A DNA stretch of 64,000 bases from Hydrangea macrophylla (Eukaryota; Streptophyta; Magnoliopsida; Cornales; Hydrangeaceae): contig CM066995.1 of the NCBI GenBank assembly GCA_033977485.1, forward strand, positions 49,537,162 to 49,601,161, written 5' to 3'. A program made the position numbers and the translations under genes. Of this stretch, positions 34,169-45,405 are shown piece by piece. Every line of letters begins with the position of its first letter. Position 1 is the stretch's first letter. Below the pieces are notes generated by a model, which was given only the letters and a program-made list of their open reading frames with translations, did no database searches and had not been told where the DNA came from.

Positions 34169-34452
34169 TGCAATAGGTGTTTTAATTACTTATATATAAC
34201 ACCATATTCAACATCTCAAATGCTCATTAAGGCTTCAACATCTCCTAGTTTGAATCATATAAAGATATTGCTATATAGAATTAAAAAGCAAATTAACACT
34301 TGCAATCAGACATGCAATAGGTGTTTTACTTATATATAACACCATATTCAACATCTCTCATGCCCTCATTAAGGCTTCATTCTGATCCGTTGACCTACTA
34401 GGCTTCAACATCTCCTAGTTTGAATCATATAAAGATATTGCTATATAGAATT
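34169..34452. repeat. Tandem duplication, ~140-bp unit, inside the CACTA
   Basis: ATGCAATAGGTGTTTTA, TATATAACACCATATTCAAC and AATCATATAAAGATATTGCT occur twice (from 34169 and 34312). The second copy has an extra ~27 bp (TTCTGATCCGTTGACCTA region). Confidence 0.88.
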
Positions 34453-35206
34453 TTTTTATCATGAAATGATATCCTTATGCTTTTTGAAGTACGAATTTGT
34501 CAAATATTACAAGTGGCCTTGATTTCTTTTTCTTTCATTAAATCACCTTAATATGAGAAGCGTCCTTTGTTGACAAGTATGGTCAATAACAAGGTTCATG
34601 TCTATGACCTTAATTTATAGACTTAAACATAGGAGTTGAAAGCTAAGGTCACTAAAAGAAAAGCTATGGTTTACTGGTGTGGTTGCAGAATTTACGAAAC
34701 TGAGATTGGAATAGGAGATCTAAGACTTTAACAATTGAATTACAGAGTAAACCGTAGATTTTATGCAAATCTTTAAGGGTTCTAAATGAAATTCGGGACT
34801 GTGCAGGGCGTGCAGGCATAGAAGAGGTAGAGAATACAAACAATTACATTGATCTAATTAGGAGATACTTAGAAGTCTTGTATGTTGTACCACCAATGTA
34901 CAATACTAGAGGAATGGACTTAATACAAACATAAACATCAATATCATTTTGGGAAATGACTGATCCAAGATTTGAACATGGGTTGGGCTGCCACTATTTG
35001 TACCTAGTAATGGTGAAATGCAAATATAGTTATGACTGTGGGATATGGTGACTTGTACAATTGAACACTCGGGGAGCCAAAAAACAAAACAAGGAGCACA
35101 AAGAATTTCTAAGCAACAAAAAAGTAGCACATAAAAAGAAATGGAAGACAAAAAAATAGCTCAAGGATGAAAAAATATTTCTTAGCAACAATTAAATAGC
35201 ACAGAC

Positions 35207-35272
35207 CTTGCTGCAGCTGGGAACAAGTTCCTGCAAATCCCTCATTCTTTTCGCTATTCTTTCTCTCCGCAA
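35207..35272 (-). pseudogene. bHLH transcription-factor exon (66 bp) captured by the CACTA element
   Basis: Minus strand, bounded by TTTACAG before 35272 and GTCTGTGC after 35207, the exon codes LRRERIAKRMRDLQELVPSC plus SK. This is the end of the basic region and helix 1 of a plant bHLH factor of the LRRERIAERMKxLQELVPN type. In that group (as I recall, subfamily XI and relatives) a 66-bp exon covering just these 22 residues is conserved. The preceding (basic region) and following (helix 2) exons were not found within the element, so this looks like a captured gene fragment. The basic-region Arg residues shown are intact; one E is changed to K (IAER to IAKR). Confidence 0.75.
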
Positions 35273-36970
35273 CTGTAAAGGAGAAATAGAGGAATTAATG
35301 TAAAGCAACAGAAAACAACAATATATGTAGATAAAATACGTCAACACTAAGCTCCAAAAAAATGACGTGTCAATTGCTTTGTAACATGCTAACATGTTTT
35401 TCAAAAGAATTACAAGAATTACAAGTAATACATAAGTGAACTCTACATATAAATTCTCCATTGGGAAGGAGTTGAGAAACTGAGCACATAACAGCACATG
35501 GTATATAGTTGACAAAGCAACAATAAATTTATTCATCTTCAGTTCTACAGTTATTGTCATGAATTTTAAAGTTGTCAATTATATAGCCATGTAATGTTAG
35601 CTTTGTATATGTGTCTGAGCAAATCACTATCCAAGGAAGCACGGTGTTATAAAATTGTATTAGTTTAATAAATTATTACTATGGGTTGTGGCTTAGAAGG
35701 AAATAAAACAAGAGCCCAATTGTTCTTTTAATTATATATAAAAATACCTAAAACAAAAGACAAGAAAAACTAGAGACATACTTGAATTGCACAGATTATA
35801 GGACATTGATAAAATCAAGAGCAAATGACAGAGTAGGAAAGGTGGATAGAAGAATAATTTTGCTAACCCAGGCATATATATATATATATATATATACAAG
35901 TAAGGAGACAACCACTTCTAGCCTATGCAAATCAAATGTACATTCCCAAATTAATGGATACAATTTCAGGGGGAAAACCCAATATTGTTCAATATCAAAC
36001 AGGTCTTAATAGTACAAGAAATACTAGTAGCAAGAGATAATAATCAGGAAGTGATTCTACTACATTTCAATAATGATGATGTAAAACTAGTTAAAGTTCA
36101 TCTAGTTTGGGAATTTCAATACAACCTCAAAGAACTAAATTTCAAGACGGGGCATATTTATGCATGTTTGTATATAAATATATATAAAATTGAAATTGGG
36201 GAATGTAGTATTCAAGAGTTTGGTACCTGAAAAAACATTCAAAGTCTTAAAAGTTCAAGACCCAGGAGTTGAATATAAATGATTTGTTGTCATGCCTACG
36301 AGAAAACAAGCATGTGAACAAGAAAATAATTGACTAATGGTTATAGAATTTAAAGAATATAAGCCCTAATCAATTCAAAATTGGCCCACCACCATAGCAC
36401 AAGCTAACTGTAAAAGAAATCAAAATTAAAATACAAAAACATGTAATACATCTGTATGTATATATATATATTATTAAATTGGCTTTTGATTGAGACTTTG
36501 GTGCATACGGGACCCAATGTATGCCATTTATAAGTGATTTGGTACATCTAATCACTTTCAGAGCTCAAAAGTTACACTGTTAGACAATGGTTTACAGGCA
36601 AACAAAGTCTAATGACCAAAAAATATATCTCTATTTGCAGAAAATTACAAATGTACAGATGCAAACTTTGTGAGGCAAACATATATACATATATACACAC
36701 ACACATATAACACATAGACGCATACTCTTACCGACATGGATTTGAATAGGGATTGATCTGATCCTCCTTTCTCTATCTCTAACCGCACAAAATGAAACCC
36801 TAAGATTCTAATTTTTCAACCCTAGGCCTCCACAATACAGATAAAGAAGATGGAAAGAAGAAGAAAAAGAGGTAAAAACCCCTCACCTGTCAATGGCGAT
36901 GAAGACAACTTTTCTCGATGACGCCTCTCTCCAAGAGGAAAAGGAAGAGAGGCAAAGTTCTTGGAGGCTC

Positions 36971-37034
<64 letters not shown>

Positions 37035-37080
37035 ATCATATGATAGTATGTGGAAGATTAGTAGTTCGCTGGTTTAGGGT
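35273..37080 (-). other. Intron-like and non-coding interior of the CACTA element
   Basis: No conserved frame. A donor-like GACAG followed by GTGAGG (minus strand, about 36893-36885) with a CT-rich leader may mark the first exon of the element's own transcript. (TA)n lies at 35876-35895, and (GA)n at 36972-37031. Confidence 0.4.
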
Positions 37081-37089
37081 GGGGGGGAA

Positions 37090-37330
37090 ATTTGGGCGGA
37101 AAAAATGAAATTTTTAGAAATAGTTTATTTACAAAATTGCCACCGCATTTTTAATATTTGGGGTTTTATTTACAAAACTGCCACCATATTTTCATTTTTT
37201 AATAAAATTTAACTTTTAAAGAAATATACTAGCAGGTTTTTAATATTTCTAACCAAAATTTACCGTTACAAATTTGTAACGGTAAATTACCGTTAGTAAA
37301 CCAAAAATCTTTGTGTTAGAAAATTGGCTG
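37090..37330. repeat. Right subterminal region of the CACTA element
   Basis: Copies of ACGGTAAATTACCGT at about 37255-37300, plus two TTACAAAATTGCCACCGC-like blocks (about 37129 and 37172) also found in the unrelated-TIR CACTA end at 4216-4696. Confidence 0.85.
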
Positions 37331-37342
37331 AATGGTGTAGTG

Positions 37343-37374
<32 letters not shown>

Positions 37375-37711
37375 TTTCTTTATCTCTCTTCATGTTTTCT
37401 TTATTTGATTTTGAATATAAAAAAATTCTTTTAATATGGAGGCATTGGGGGATAATTTTGGCTCTCTTTCTCCCTCTATCTCTCTCTCTCTTTCTCTCTC
37501 CTTATCCACCTCTCCCTCTCCTTCCTCACTCTTTCCATCGTTGCAGCGAACTTAGTACTATGACTATTATTGGGTCCAAAAAACTTTGAAAGAGATGTGT
37601 ATGCATGTATGTGTTTGTGTGTGCATGTGTGCGTGTGTTTGTGTCAGTGTGCATGAGTTTATGTGTCTTTGTGCATGTATGTATGCATCTACGCGTGTGG
37701 ACTGTGTGTGC

Positions 37712-37745
<34 letters not shown>

Positions 37746-38623
37746 CAACAAATTGTTGTCTCTTTGCACATTGAGCAATGATTTGTGGCAATCTTCAAGT
37801 GAAAGTGCAAGGAACTAACAAGTTGGTTTTCGATTTATTATTTGTTGCTTTTTATTTTGTGAAATAATACATGTAAATCCATTTTTATTTATTTTTTATT
37901 TTTATTTTTGAACAACCAATTTCATTTATAGAATTCAAGGGGCAAAGAGCCCACCAAATATATTACATTCACTTGTATACCAAAAAAAACCCCATTGACC
38001 CCAAACTCAACAACCCAGGTTCCCCAACTGAAAGCTAACTCTCCCTTTTGAATATTTCAGGAGTAGAAGCAAAGACCAACGCAAATGACTTGCCACAAAA
38101 TTAAAGACCAACCCACATTTTTTTCATGTACACATGTATATGCATTTATGATGATACAGAGCAAAGATAGCAAGCTAAAAAAAACTAGCTTGAAATTCAA
38201 AACAAAAGAAAAGAAAAATTAATAACATCACGCCAGTCTTTAATTTTTTTTTTTAATTTTCTTATTTTTTGTAATATTATACATGTAAATCTATTTTTTT
38301 TTTTGAAATACACATGTATATGATTTATGATGAAGACAGTGCCCGCGGATAATTAAAGTGCAAAACAAAATTAAGGGAAGAAAAATTAAGGCCATCATGG
38401 TTATATTTAATCTGTTGGTATGGTCAAGTGATTGGATTCATTGCATTTTTCTTGCAAGTCTGTTGAGAGGGTGTTTTTTGAATCTTATAATTTTAAATTA
38501 TATCATTTATATTTTTTGAACTGGAATGGTTCCAAATTCCAATGATCTTTTAAAGTACTGAATTTTATTTTATTTTATTTATTTATTTTTCATTTCATGC
38601 CCATGGGTACAGGTTATAACTAG

Positions 38624-38661
<38 letters not shown>

Positions 38662-38690
38662 GTTGGATGACATTCATGTTTTGTCAACTA
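37343..38690. other. No gene; (CT)n, degenerate (GT)n, (GA)n and (GT)n tracts
   Basis: CT-rich 37343-37540; alternating purine-pyrimidine GT stretch 37595-37690; (GA)n 37711-37745; (GT)n 38630-38660. Frames here are repeat artefacts. Confidence 0.6.
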
Positions 38691-38787
38691 GTTTTCCACA
38701 ATGAGTGATTTTTTTTATAGCCACGATAAATAGAAGGTCTAAACCCAAGATCTACTTAAATTTGGAGAAAAAACCCCTAGATATCAG

Positions 38788-40098
38788 ATGAGAGGGGTTC
38801 GGGTAGAAGTCAAAATTAGAGCAGAGATTTTCGACGAGGGTGGAATAAATAGAAAAAGTTTCTAGAACGTGGCATTGGGAAGTTGAGGAGATCTACAATC
38901 ACTATTTTTGTGGATAACATTAACCCATTTGTTGATTCGGTCCTGGTTCGCAAACATTTCTCTCGGCCTGGGCATGCAAAAGATGTTTTCATTCCAAATC
39001 GTTGGAGGACTGGGAGGAAGGATAAGTTTGGATTTATGAGATTCAACAATCTTTGAACAGCGAGAGAAGCGAATAGAGGGTTTAAAGGATCCATGTTATT
39101 GGGTTTGAAGATCAAAGCCAAGATTGCAGAATTTTGCAGTTTCAACTAGGCAAAGAAGTATTGCCCTCCTACCTTTGTAGATGGTGAAAACCACAAACTT
39201 AGAGACCAAAATGGAGATTAAAGACTATTCTCTGAAGTGGTCAGGGGAACCTTGAAGAAGAATGATCCACATGAGGTTTTGGAGTCTAGTGGCCCACTTC
39301 ATTATCATCTGCCAAAGGAGGCAGTGGCAAGCAAGGAGATAGAGGTCGTACTGATTAAGGGGCATGGCGGTGGGAAAAATTTAATGCATTTACTATACAA
39401 CCTAAAGGCTGGGTCACTGTGCGGTGGGGATTGTTCAATTTTCGAAGGAGGTGCAGTTGATCCAAGATCAATTTCAAGCTAAAGGCTTTATGGATTGTCT
39501 GGTCAAACCATTGGGTGGTGATCAAGTCTTATTGGAATTTGAAAACCAGCATATGATGGATGAAAATATTGAAATTGAGCAAGTCATGGCTATGGAGATG
39601 GTTCGTACAGATTCATCCATGGTGCACCAAAGTGAGAGGGGCAGAGCAAGTGATATGGTTGAAATGTATGGGGGTGCCATTACAATTGTGGTGTGAGAAT
39701 TTCTTTAAAGAAATTGTGAAGTGTTGTGGTAAGTTCGTGACACTGGATGCTCAAACGGAGGATAGATCTTAGTTGATTAAAGGAAAATTCCTCTGTAAAA
39801 CAAAAATCCATAAGAAGATCGATATGGATATTCTGGTGATAGTGGAAGGATGCATAGTGGTAGCAAGGGTGGTGGAAGATAGTGCTCAAAGTGGTTCCGG
39901 GACTATTCTCATCAAGAAGCATGTTCACAAGGGTTTATCTACTGCTAGCTCAAACTCGGACAGATTAGAGATAAATGTGGTCCGATCATCTAGCTCAAAG
40001 CTTAGAAAGTTATCGGTGTATTCACCTAGAATTCAACAGCGGAGTAAGGGCTCACTAACGGTGGATGGAGAGGATTGTGGTTCCATAGAACTCTAACC
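38788..40098 (+). pseudogene. LINE ORF1 remnant: RRM-like plus DUF4283-like domains
   Basis: At 38889-39056 one frame reads RSTITIFVDNINPFVDSVLV and then KDVFIPNRWRTGRKDKFGFM, the RNP2/RNP1 layout of the RRM domain found in ORF1 of many plant LINEs. From 39424 follow MGIVQFSKEVQLIQDQFQAK and the shifted HPWCTKVRGAEQVIWLKCMG, then PLQLWCENFFKEIVKCCGKF, typical of DUF4283. The tail (to about 40098) is basic and Ser-rich. ORF1 proteins bind LINE RNA as chaperones. At least four frameshifts or stops inactivate it. Confidence 0.83.
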
Positions 40099-40139
40099 TA
40101 TGTGGGTGGTAGGTCTTAGATGGAAATGTCTCGTCGTAA

Positions 40140-40850
40140 GTTAGATGATTAAAAATCCAAACGTAATTCAAAATTGAATTTCAAATGGGATGGTTTTGTG
40201 GGAGATCAAGTTTCATTTCTTAAGAGACCAGAGCCAGTAGAACAAGCAAATGGGAGCGGGCTGAAGTAAATTTCTGGGTTAGAGATAATTTTACCTTTGA
40301 CTAAGGACTTCAACAAAAAAGACCTTATAGTTACCTCATCAGTTGCAAGCCCGTCTATGAACTTAGAGGTGGGAAAGAGCATGAAGGTCCAAGAGGAGCG
40401 ATCAAAACCGAATTCAAACGAAGAGGTAGAGGACAGTTTTGAAACAAATTTTAGGGTTCGAAAGAAGAAGAGAAAAAACTCCTGAAAAGGGACGATGGTG
40501 GGATCTTGTGGGAGGAGAGTTTTCACCTTTCATCAGAGAAACAATAAGGGGAGGGCCAAAGGCGCGTACAAGAAGAAGAGTGGGCATGAGCGGAGCCTGG
40601 ACTCGCATATTGAGGTTCCTAATTCAAGCGTAGACACAACTGTACTAGAGAGTAAATCAGTATTAGAAGCAATCGATAAGGAGGTGGAAGAGACACAAAA
40701 ACTAGCCATTAGAGTCGATTAGGTGTAGGTGGGCGACAAAGAAGTAGTTAAGTCAAACTTTGTAGAGTTGGAAAACATGGGTTTGGAAGAGTGGAATTCT
40801 ACTATCTTAAGTTATTTATTCAGCTTGGAGTCGATATTGTTTCCCAGGTT
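40140..40850 (+). pseudogene. ORF1 C-terminus and inter-ORF region of the LINE
   Basis: Short open pieces with Lys/Arg/Glu-rich, low-complexity protein (for example RVRKKKRKNS near 40455-40484) fit the poorly conserved ORF1 tail. The first endonuclease motif follows at about 40854. Confidence 0.5.
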
Positions 40851-40853
40851 TAA

Positions 40854-43800
40854 AATCATATCGTGAAATGTGAGGGGTTTAGAGAGGACAAAAAAAGAAG
40901 GCTATCAGCAGGCTAGCTCACACATAAAAACTTAGCATGATGCTCATCTAAGAAACAAAATTGAATTCGGTTGAAGCTACATTGATCAGGAAGATAGGTG
41001 CATGGGAGTTCTTTGAGTAAGATGGAAAGTGTGGAAGCAGTTGACTCTGCGTGAGGTATGATTCCACTATGGGAAGATACGGTTTTTGTAGCATCCCGAA
41101 TAATCCGAAAAGCTAGGTATCTGGTGATTATAGGGAACATTAGAGAATGGGATATAGAATGGGCAATTTGCAACATCTATGCCCCAAATGCTGACCCAGA
41201 GAGGATGACTTTTTGGGGAGAACTATTAGCTCTAAAGGAACACCTATAGATTCCATGGTGCCTAGTAGGAGATTTTAATATGGTGCGTTTCTTTCACGAA
41301 AGAAAGCCTATCCTCACTAGACCTAGCAGCGAGTTCGAGAGGTTCACTCAACAAGGCGTATTAATGGATTTGAATCTTTGTGGTAGAAGTTTCATTTGGT
41401 CTATAAATAGAGCTGCATCTAGACTGGATAGATTTTTGGTCCCGGTGGAATGGGTTAAAAAAGTTCATGATATTAAACAATGGTGTCTGAAGAGGGGGCT
41501 GTTAGATCATTGCCCAATAGTGATTGGATCTTCGGTAGAAAATTGGGGCCCCATCCCATTCAAGTTCTTCAATCATTGGCTTGAGGATGAGGAATTGTCA
41601 AAATGCATCGACGATACATGGCATCTTTTCAATGGAAGAGGTAACAGTGGTGTTGTAGGTAAGTAAAATTACATTTCTAAAGGGTACACTGAAAGGCAAG
41701 ATTCAAGTGAGACCTAGGGGTCAACGTAGTATCACGTCACTAGAAGATTAGATTAATAACTTAGACCTAAAATTGAAATCCGCAGGGCTAAACAAAGATG
41801 AAAAGATTCAAAGAAATAACCTCAGAGTCGATCTATGGAACACCTATAGAGTGGATGAGGTGTCATAGAGGCAAAAATCTCGGATTAAATGGCTTAAGGA
41901 AGGAGATCGAAACATAGCCTTCTTTTACTCAGTGGTGGCTACTAGGAAAAAAACTATGTACTTGGGGTTTTTATCCGTCAATGGTCAAGAATTGAGAGGA
42001 GCTCAGGAGGTGAAGGAGGTGGTCGTTCAACATTTTGAAGCGCAATATCAACAAAGAGAGGGTAGGCTTCTTTCTTTGGAAAACTACAACTTTAGATATA
42101 TGCTCTAATTTGGCAATGGGTCTTGAAGCTCCCTTCTCAGAAGCAGAAGTCCTTAAAGCCCTGGAAGAGTGTGATAGGAATAAGGCACTGGGTCCAGACG
42201 GTTTCAATTTTAGATTTATGAAGAAAAATTGGGATTTGCTAAAAGCCGATGTCATGAGTTTTCTTTCAGATTTTCACTCTCAAGGTAAGCTCATAAGGGG
42301 TCTCAACACCACCTTTATCGCTTTGATCCCAAAATCTAAGGCACCAGAGGTCTTGGGGGACTTCTATCCAATTTGCTTAATTGGTTGCATCTATAAACTG
42401 CTTCCCAAGATCTTAGCCAATAGACTCGAAGGTGTTATGGGTATGGTGGTGAATCAACACCAATCCACCTTTATTGTAGGGAAAATAATTATAGACTCCA
42501 TGCTTATAATGGGAGAGATGGTTGATTCATTAAAAACAAAAGAAGGAAGGAGGGTACTTACTCAAGGGGGATTTCGAGAAAGCGTAAGATACGGTTCATT
42601 GGGATTTCATATTGTGTGTATTAAAAAACATGGATTTTGGGAAAAAAAAATGGAGAGGCTGGATTGAGGAATGCATCTCATCTATTTCTTTGTCAATACT
42701 AGTCAATGGTTTGCCGACAAGAGAATTTTGAATACATAGAGGTTTAAGATAAGGTGATCCACTATCCCCTTTCTTATTCAACATGGTGACAGAAGGTTTG
42801 AGTAGTTTGATATCCAAGGCGGAGGAGCAAAACTTGATTGAAGGCATTCAAATCTCGAATGGGGGTTTCACCATTTCACATTTACAAAACTTCTTCTTTG
42901 TAATTAATGAAGATCTGTCACAAATTTTGGTTCTTAAACGGATTCTTAGATTCTTTGATTTGGTTTCGGGGTTGCGGATCAATCTAGCAAAAAGCATGAT
43001 AGTGGGTTGCAATGTTGATGAGCCTCAGATGACAGAATGGGCTACAACAATTAGATGCAAGTGCGATGCTTTACCGATAAAATACTTGGGCTTCCAACTC
43101 AGCACAAATCTAAATAGAACAGCTATGTGGGCTCTAGTGGTGGACTCCATAACATGGAAACTATCATCATGGAAATAAATTTTACTCTTAAGCAGAGGAA
43201 AACTGACTCTTTTTAAATCTGTTTTGTCTAGCATGTCCTTGTATTTTTTATCAATGTTTCTAGTTCCAAAAATGATTGCTTCCTCAATTGAACATCTGCA
43301 GTGGCAATTTTTGTGTGGTGGCTCAGAGGAGAGAAGAAAGATTAATTGGGTGGCTTGGAACAATGTATATAAAAGCAGAACTAAGGGAGGGGTGGGTGTT
43401 GTCAAAATTCTGGATAAGAACATAGTTATGGTCTCTAAATGGTTGTAGAAATTTGGAGTGGCTCCGGCTTCAACACTTTGGAAGGCTATTTTATGTAATA
43501 AATATGGAATGAATCCCGAGAGCCAGCTACCTAGACTACAAATAATAGGGGACCGTCACCTTTTGCAAAAGCTAAGTACTCATTATTGTTTGGGGGTAGA
43601 CGGATACATGAGACTCGTCCAAGAAGGTTTCAAGAGGTTGGTCAGCAACGGAAAAGATAGAGATTTCTGGAATGATGTTTTGGTGGAGGAAGGTCAATTG
43701 AAAATACTATTTCCTTGAATCTTTGCATTGTTGAGATGTAAATCTGGGCCAATTAGCGTTTTTAGAAATTGGGTGAATGGTTATTGGGTTTGGGACATCT

Positions 43801-44811
43801 CTCTAAGGCGTATCCTATTGGACTGGGAAATAGATCAGTGGAACAAAATTTTATCCTTCCTCAATAAAGTGGTTTTGAACACTTCAAGAGAGGATCAATT
43901 GTGTTGGCGCTATGAAGCTAATGGAGTTTTCTTGATCAAATCATTCTGTCTAAAGATGAAAAATAGGAGACCTGTTAGGATGTCAAGCCTTGCGAACATC
44001 TGGGGTTGTGGTGTTTCACCCAAAGTAGATTTATTCGGTTGGAAAATATTTCAAGGCAGAAATGTAGTGAAACAAAATCTAGATCAAATCGGTTGCCTTC
44101 AATAAAGTAATTTGAGTTGCAGCTTTTATGGCGATCAGGTTGAATCGATTGGCCATCTCTTTCTTAATTGTCCTTTGACATGGGCAATATGGGGTGAATG
44201 TGTCAATTATGTGGAGTTAAAATGTGCTGCCCGCTAACTTTGGTGGAATGGTAGAATCAATGGGGTGGCCTGGGTGTTGGCCAACAATCAAAGATTGTGT
44301 GGAGTATGCTCTTCTTTGCTTTCATATGGTCAATTTGGCTAACGAGAAATAGAAGATTTTTCAAAGGGGAGCTGCTTAACCTGTGGGAGACCATGGAAAA
44401 TTTTAAATTTAGACTGTGATGGTGGCTTAAATAAAAAACAAGAGAGGTAAATCTGTCAATTAACGATATGCTGCACAACATTGTCGAAGTGCGTATCCGT
44501 AGTAAACTAGTGGCAGTTTTGAGGCTGCGATTATGGGTAACTCCTGCTCTAGGGGTCTTCAAATTTAATGTCGACAGAGCTACCACAGGCAAGCTGGGAC
44601 CGACAGGAATTGGCGGTGTCCTCAGGGACCACGAAGGCACTGTTAAAGGTGTTTTCTCGAGATCGGTGGGTAGGGTCGATTCAAATGTGGCAGAATTCAT
44701 GGTAATCGCAGAGGCCCTCAAATAATATCCCCCTTTGGGGTGTATCTCTCATTCACTAATGACTCTGCAGTTGCAATCTCTTGGGCAACTAGCTCTGAGT
44801 GTTGGAATTGA
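40854..44811 (+). pseudogene. LINE ORF2 remnant: endonuclease, RT without its YADD motif, RNase H
   Basis: Domain order: EEP endonuclease (NVRGLER at 40868; IYAPNADPERMTFWGELL near 41180; GDFNMVRF at 41272; LDHCPI near 41508), RT (ALGPDGFNFRFMKKNW near 42200; TTFIALIPKSK; HQSTFIVGKIIIDSML; GLRQGDPLSPFLFNMVTEGL near 42740), RT C-terminus (PIKYLGFQLS; GKLTLFKSVLSSM), zf-RVT (VSPKVDLFGWKIF; HLFLNCPLTWAIWG) and RNase H (GVFKFNVDRATTGKLGPTGI at 44550; RVDSNVAEFMVIAEALK). Where the catalytic Y/FADD block should be, HLQ runs directly into NFFFVINED (about 42884), so the two catalytic Asp residues are gone. Numerous stops and frameshifts also occur. Confidence 0.92.
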
Positions 44812-45405
44812 TTAGGTTCTTTGCTTTTGTGTTCTTGTTGCTGGTCCTTTCATTGTTGATATCAGTGTATAGTCGTAATACCCAATATTTTTTTTTCACC
44901 ATTTATTAATACAAAGAGATCTATATACTTTCTTTGACCATACTTAAAGTTTTACTTTCAATCTATCAAAGTCCTATCAAGCGATCAAGATTTTCTGAGT
45001 TCAAGTAATCGAAACCTTGCTGACATGAATTTATGATGTGGTCCCCACTTCAATCAATCAAATCCTTCTCGATCGATCGAACTTGGACGATCTGCTCTCA
45101 AGCGATCGAAGTCACTTCAATCGATCAAACTTGTCTGGATATTTCATCTCAGTTTCGCCTTGCACACACCATTCTCTATATATGAACCATATTCGTGGGT
45201 GTGTGTGTGTGTGTGGGGGGGGGGTTTCTAAACCCAGAGATATTAGAGAGAGATATTTGGGATATTATAGATATAAACGTATATATATACATATACACAC
45301 ACACACATATATAGCGGTATAAAGAGAGACAGATAGACAAGAAGAGAAAAAGAAGAAGAAGAAAAGAAGGAGAATGAGACACAGGCAGTGACACGAGAAT
45401 AATCT
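44812..45405. other. LINE 3' tail, then promoter-like DNA with ATCGATCGAT motifs
   Basis: 44812-44930 is probable LINE 3' UTR. From 45000, several CGATCGATCGAA motifs are followed by a plus-strand TATA-like CTCTATATATGAACC (45172) and purine-rich (GAGA, GAAGAA) DNA. This may be a fragment of an LTR related to the Athila-like element to the right, in opposite or rearranged order. The (GT)n(G)n tract is at 45196-45225. Confidence 0.45.

Larger units (their letters stand above)
31797..37342 (-). mobile_element. Complete CACTA (En/Spm) element, 5.5 kb, TSD CTC
   Basis: The left end is CACTACACCAAAAGAGCACA at 31797. The right end, reverse-complemented, is CACTACACCATTCAGCCAAT at 37342. CTC flanks both sides (31794-31796, 37343-37345), the 3-bp duplication of CACTA elements. 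Subterminal regions (31820-32250 and 37215-37310) carry the palindrome ACGGTAAATTACCGT and variants. The coding remnant (Transposase_24-like) and a bHLH exon are both on the minus strand. No TNPD-type DDE transposase was found, so it is probably non-autonomous. Confidence 0.93.
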
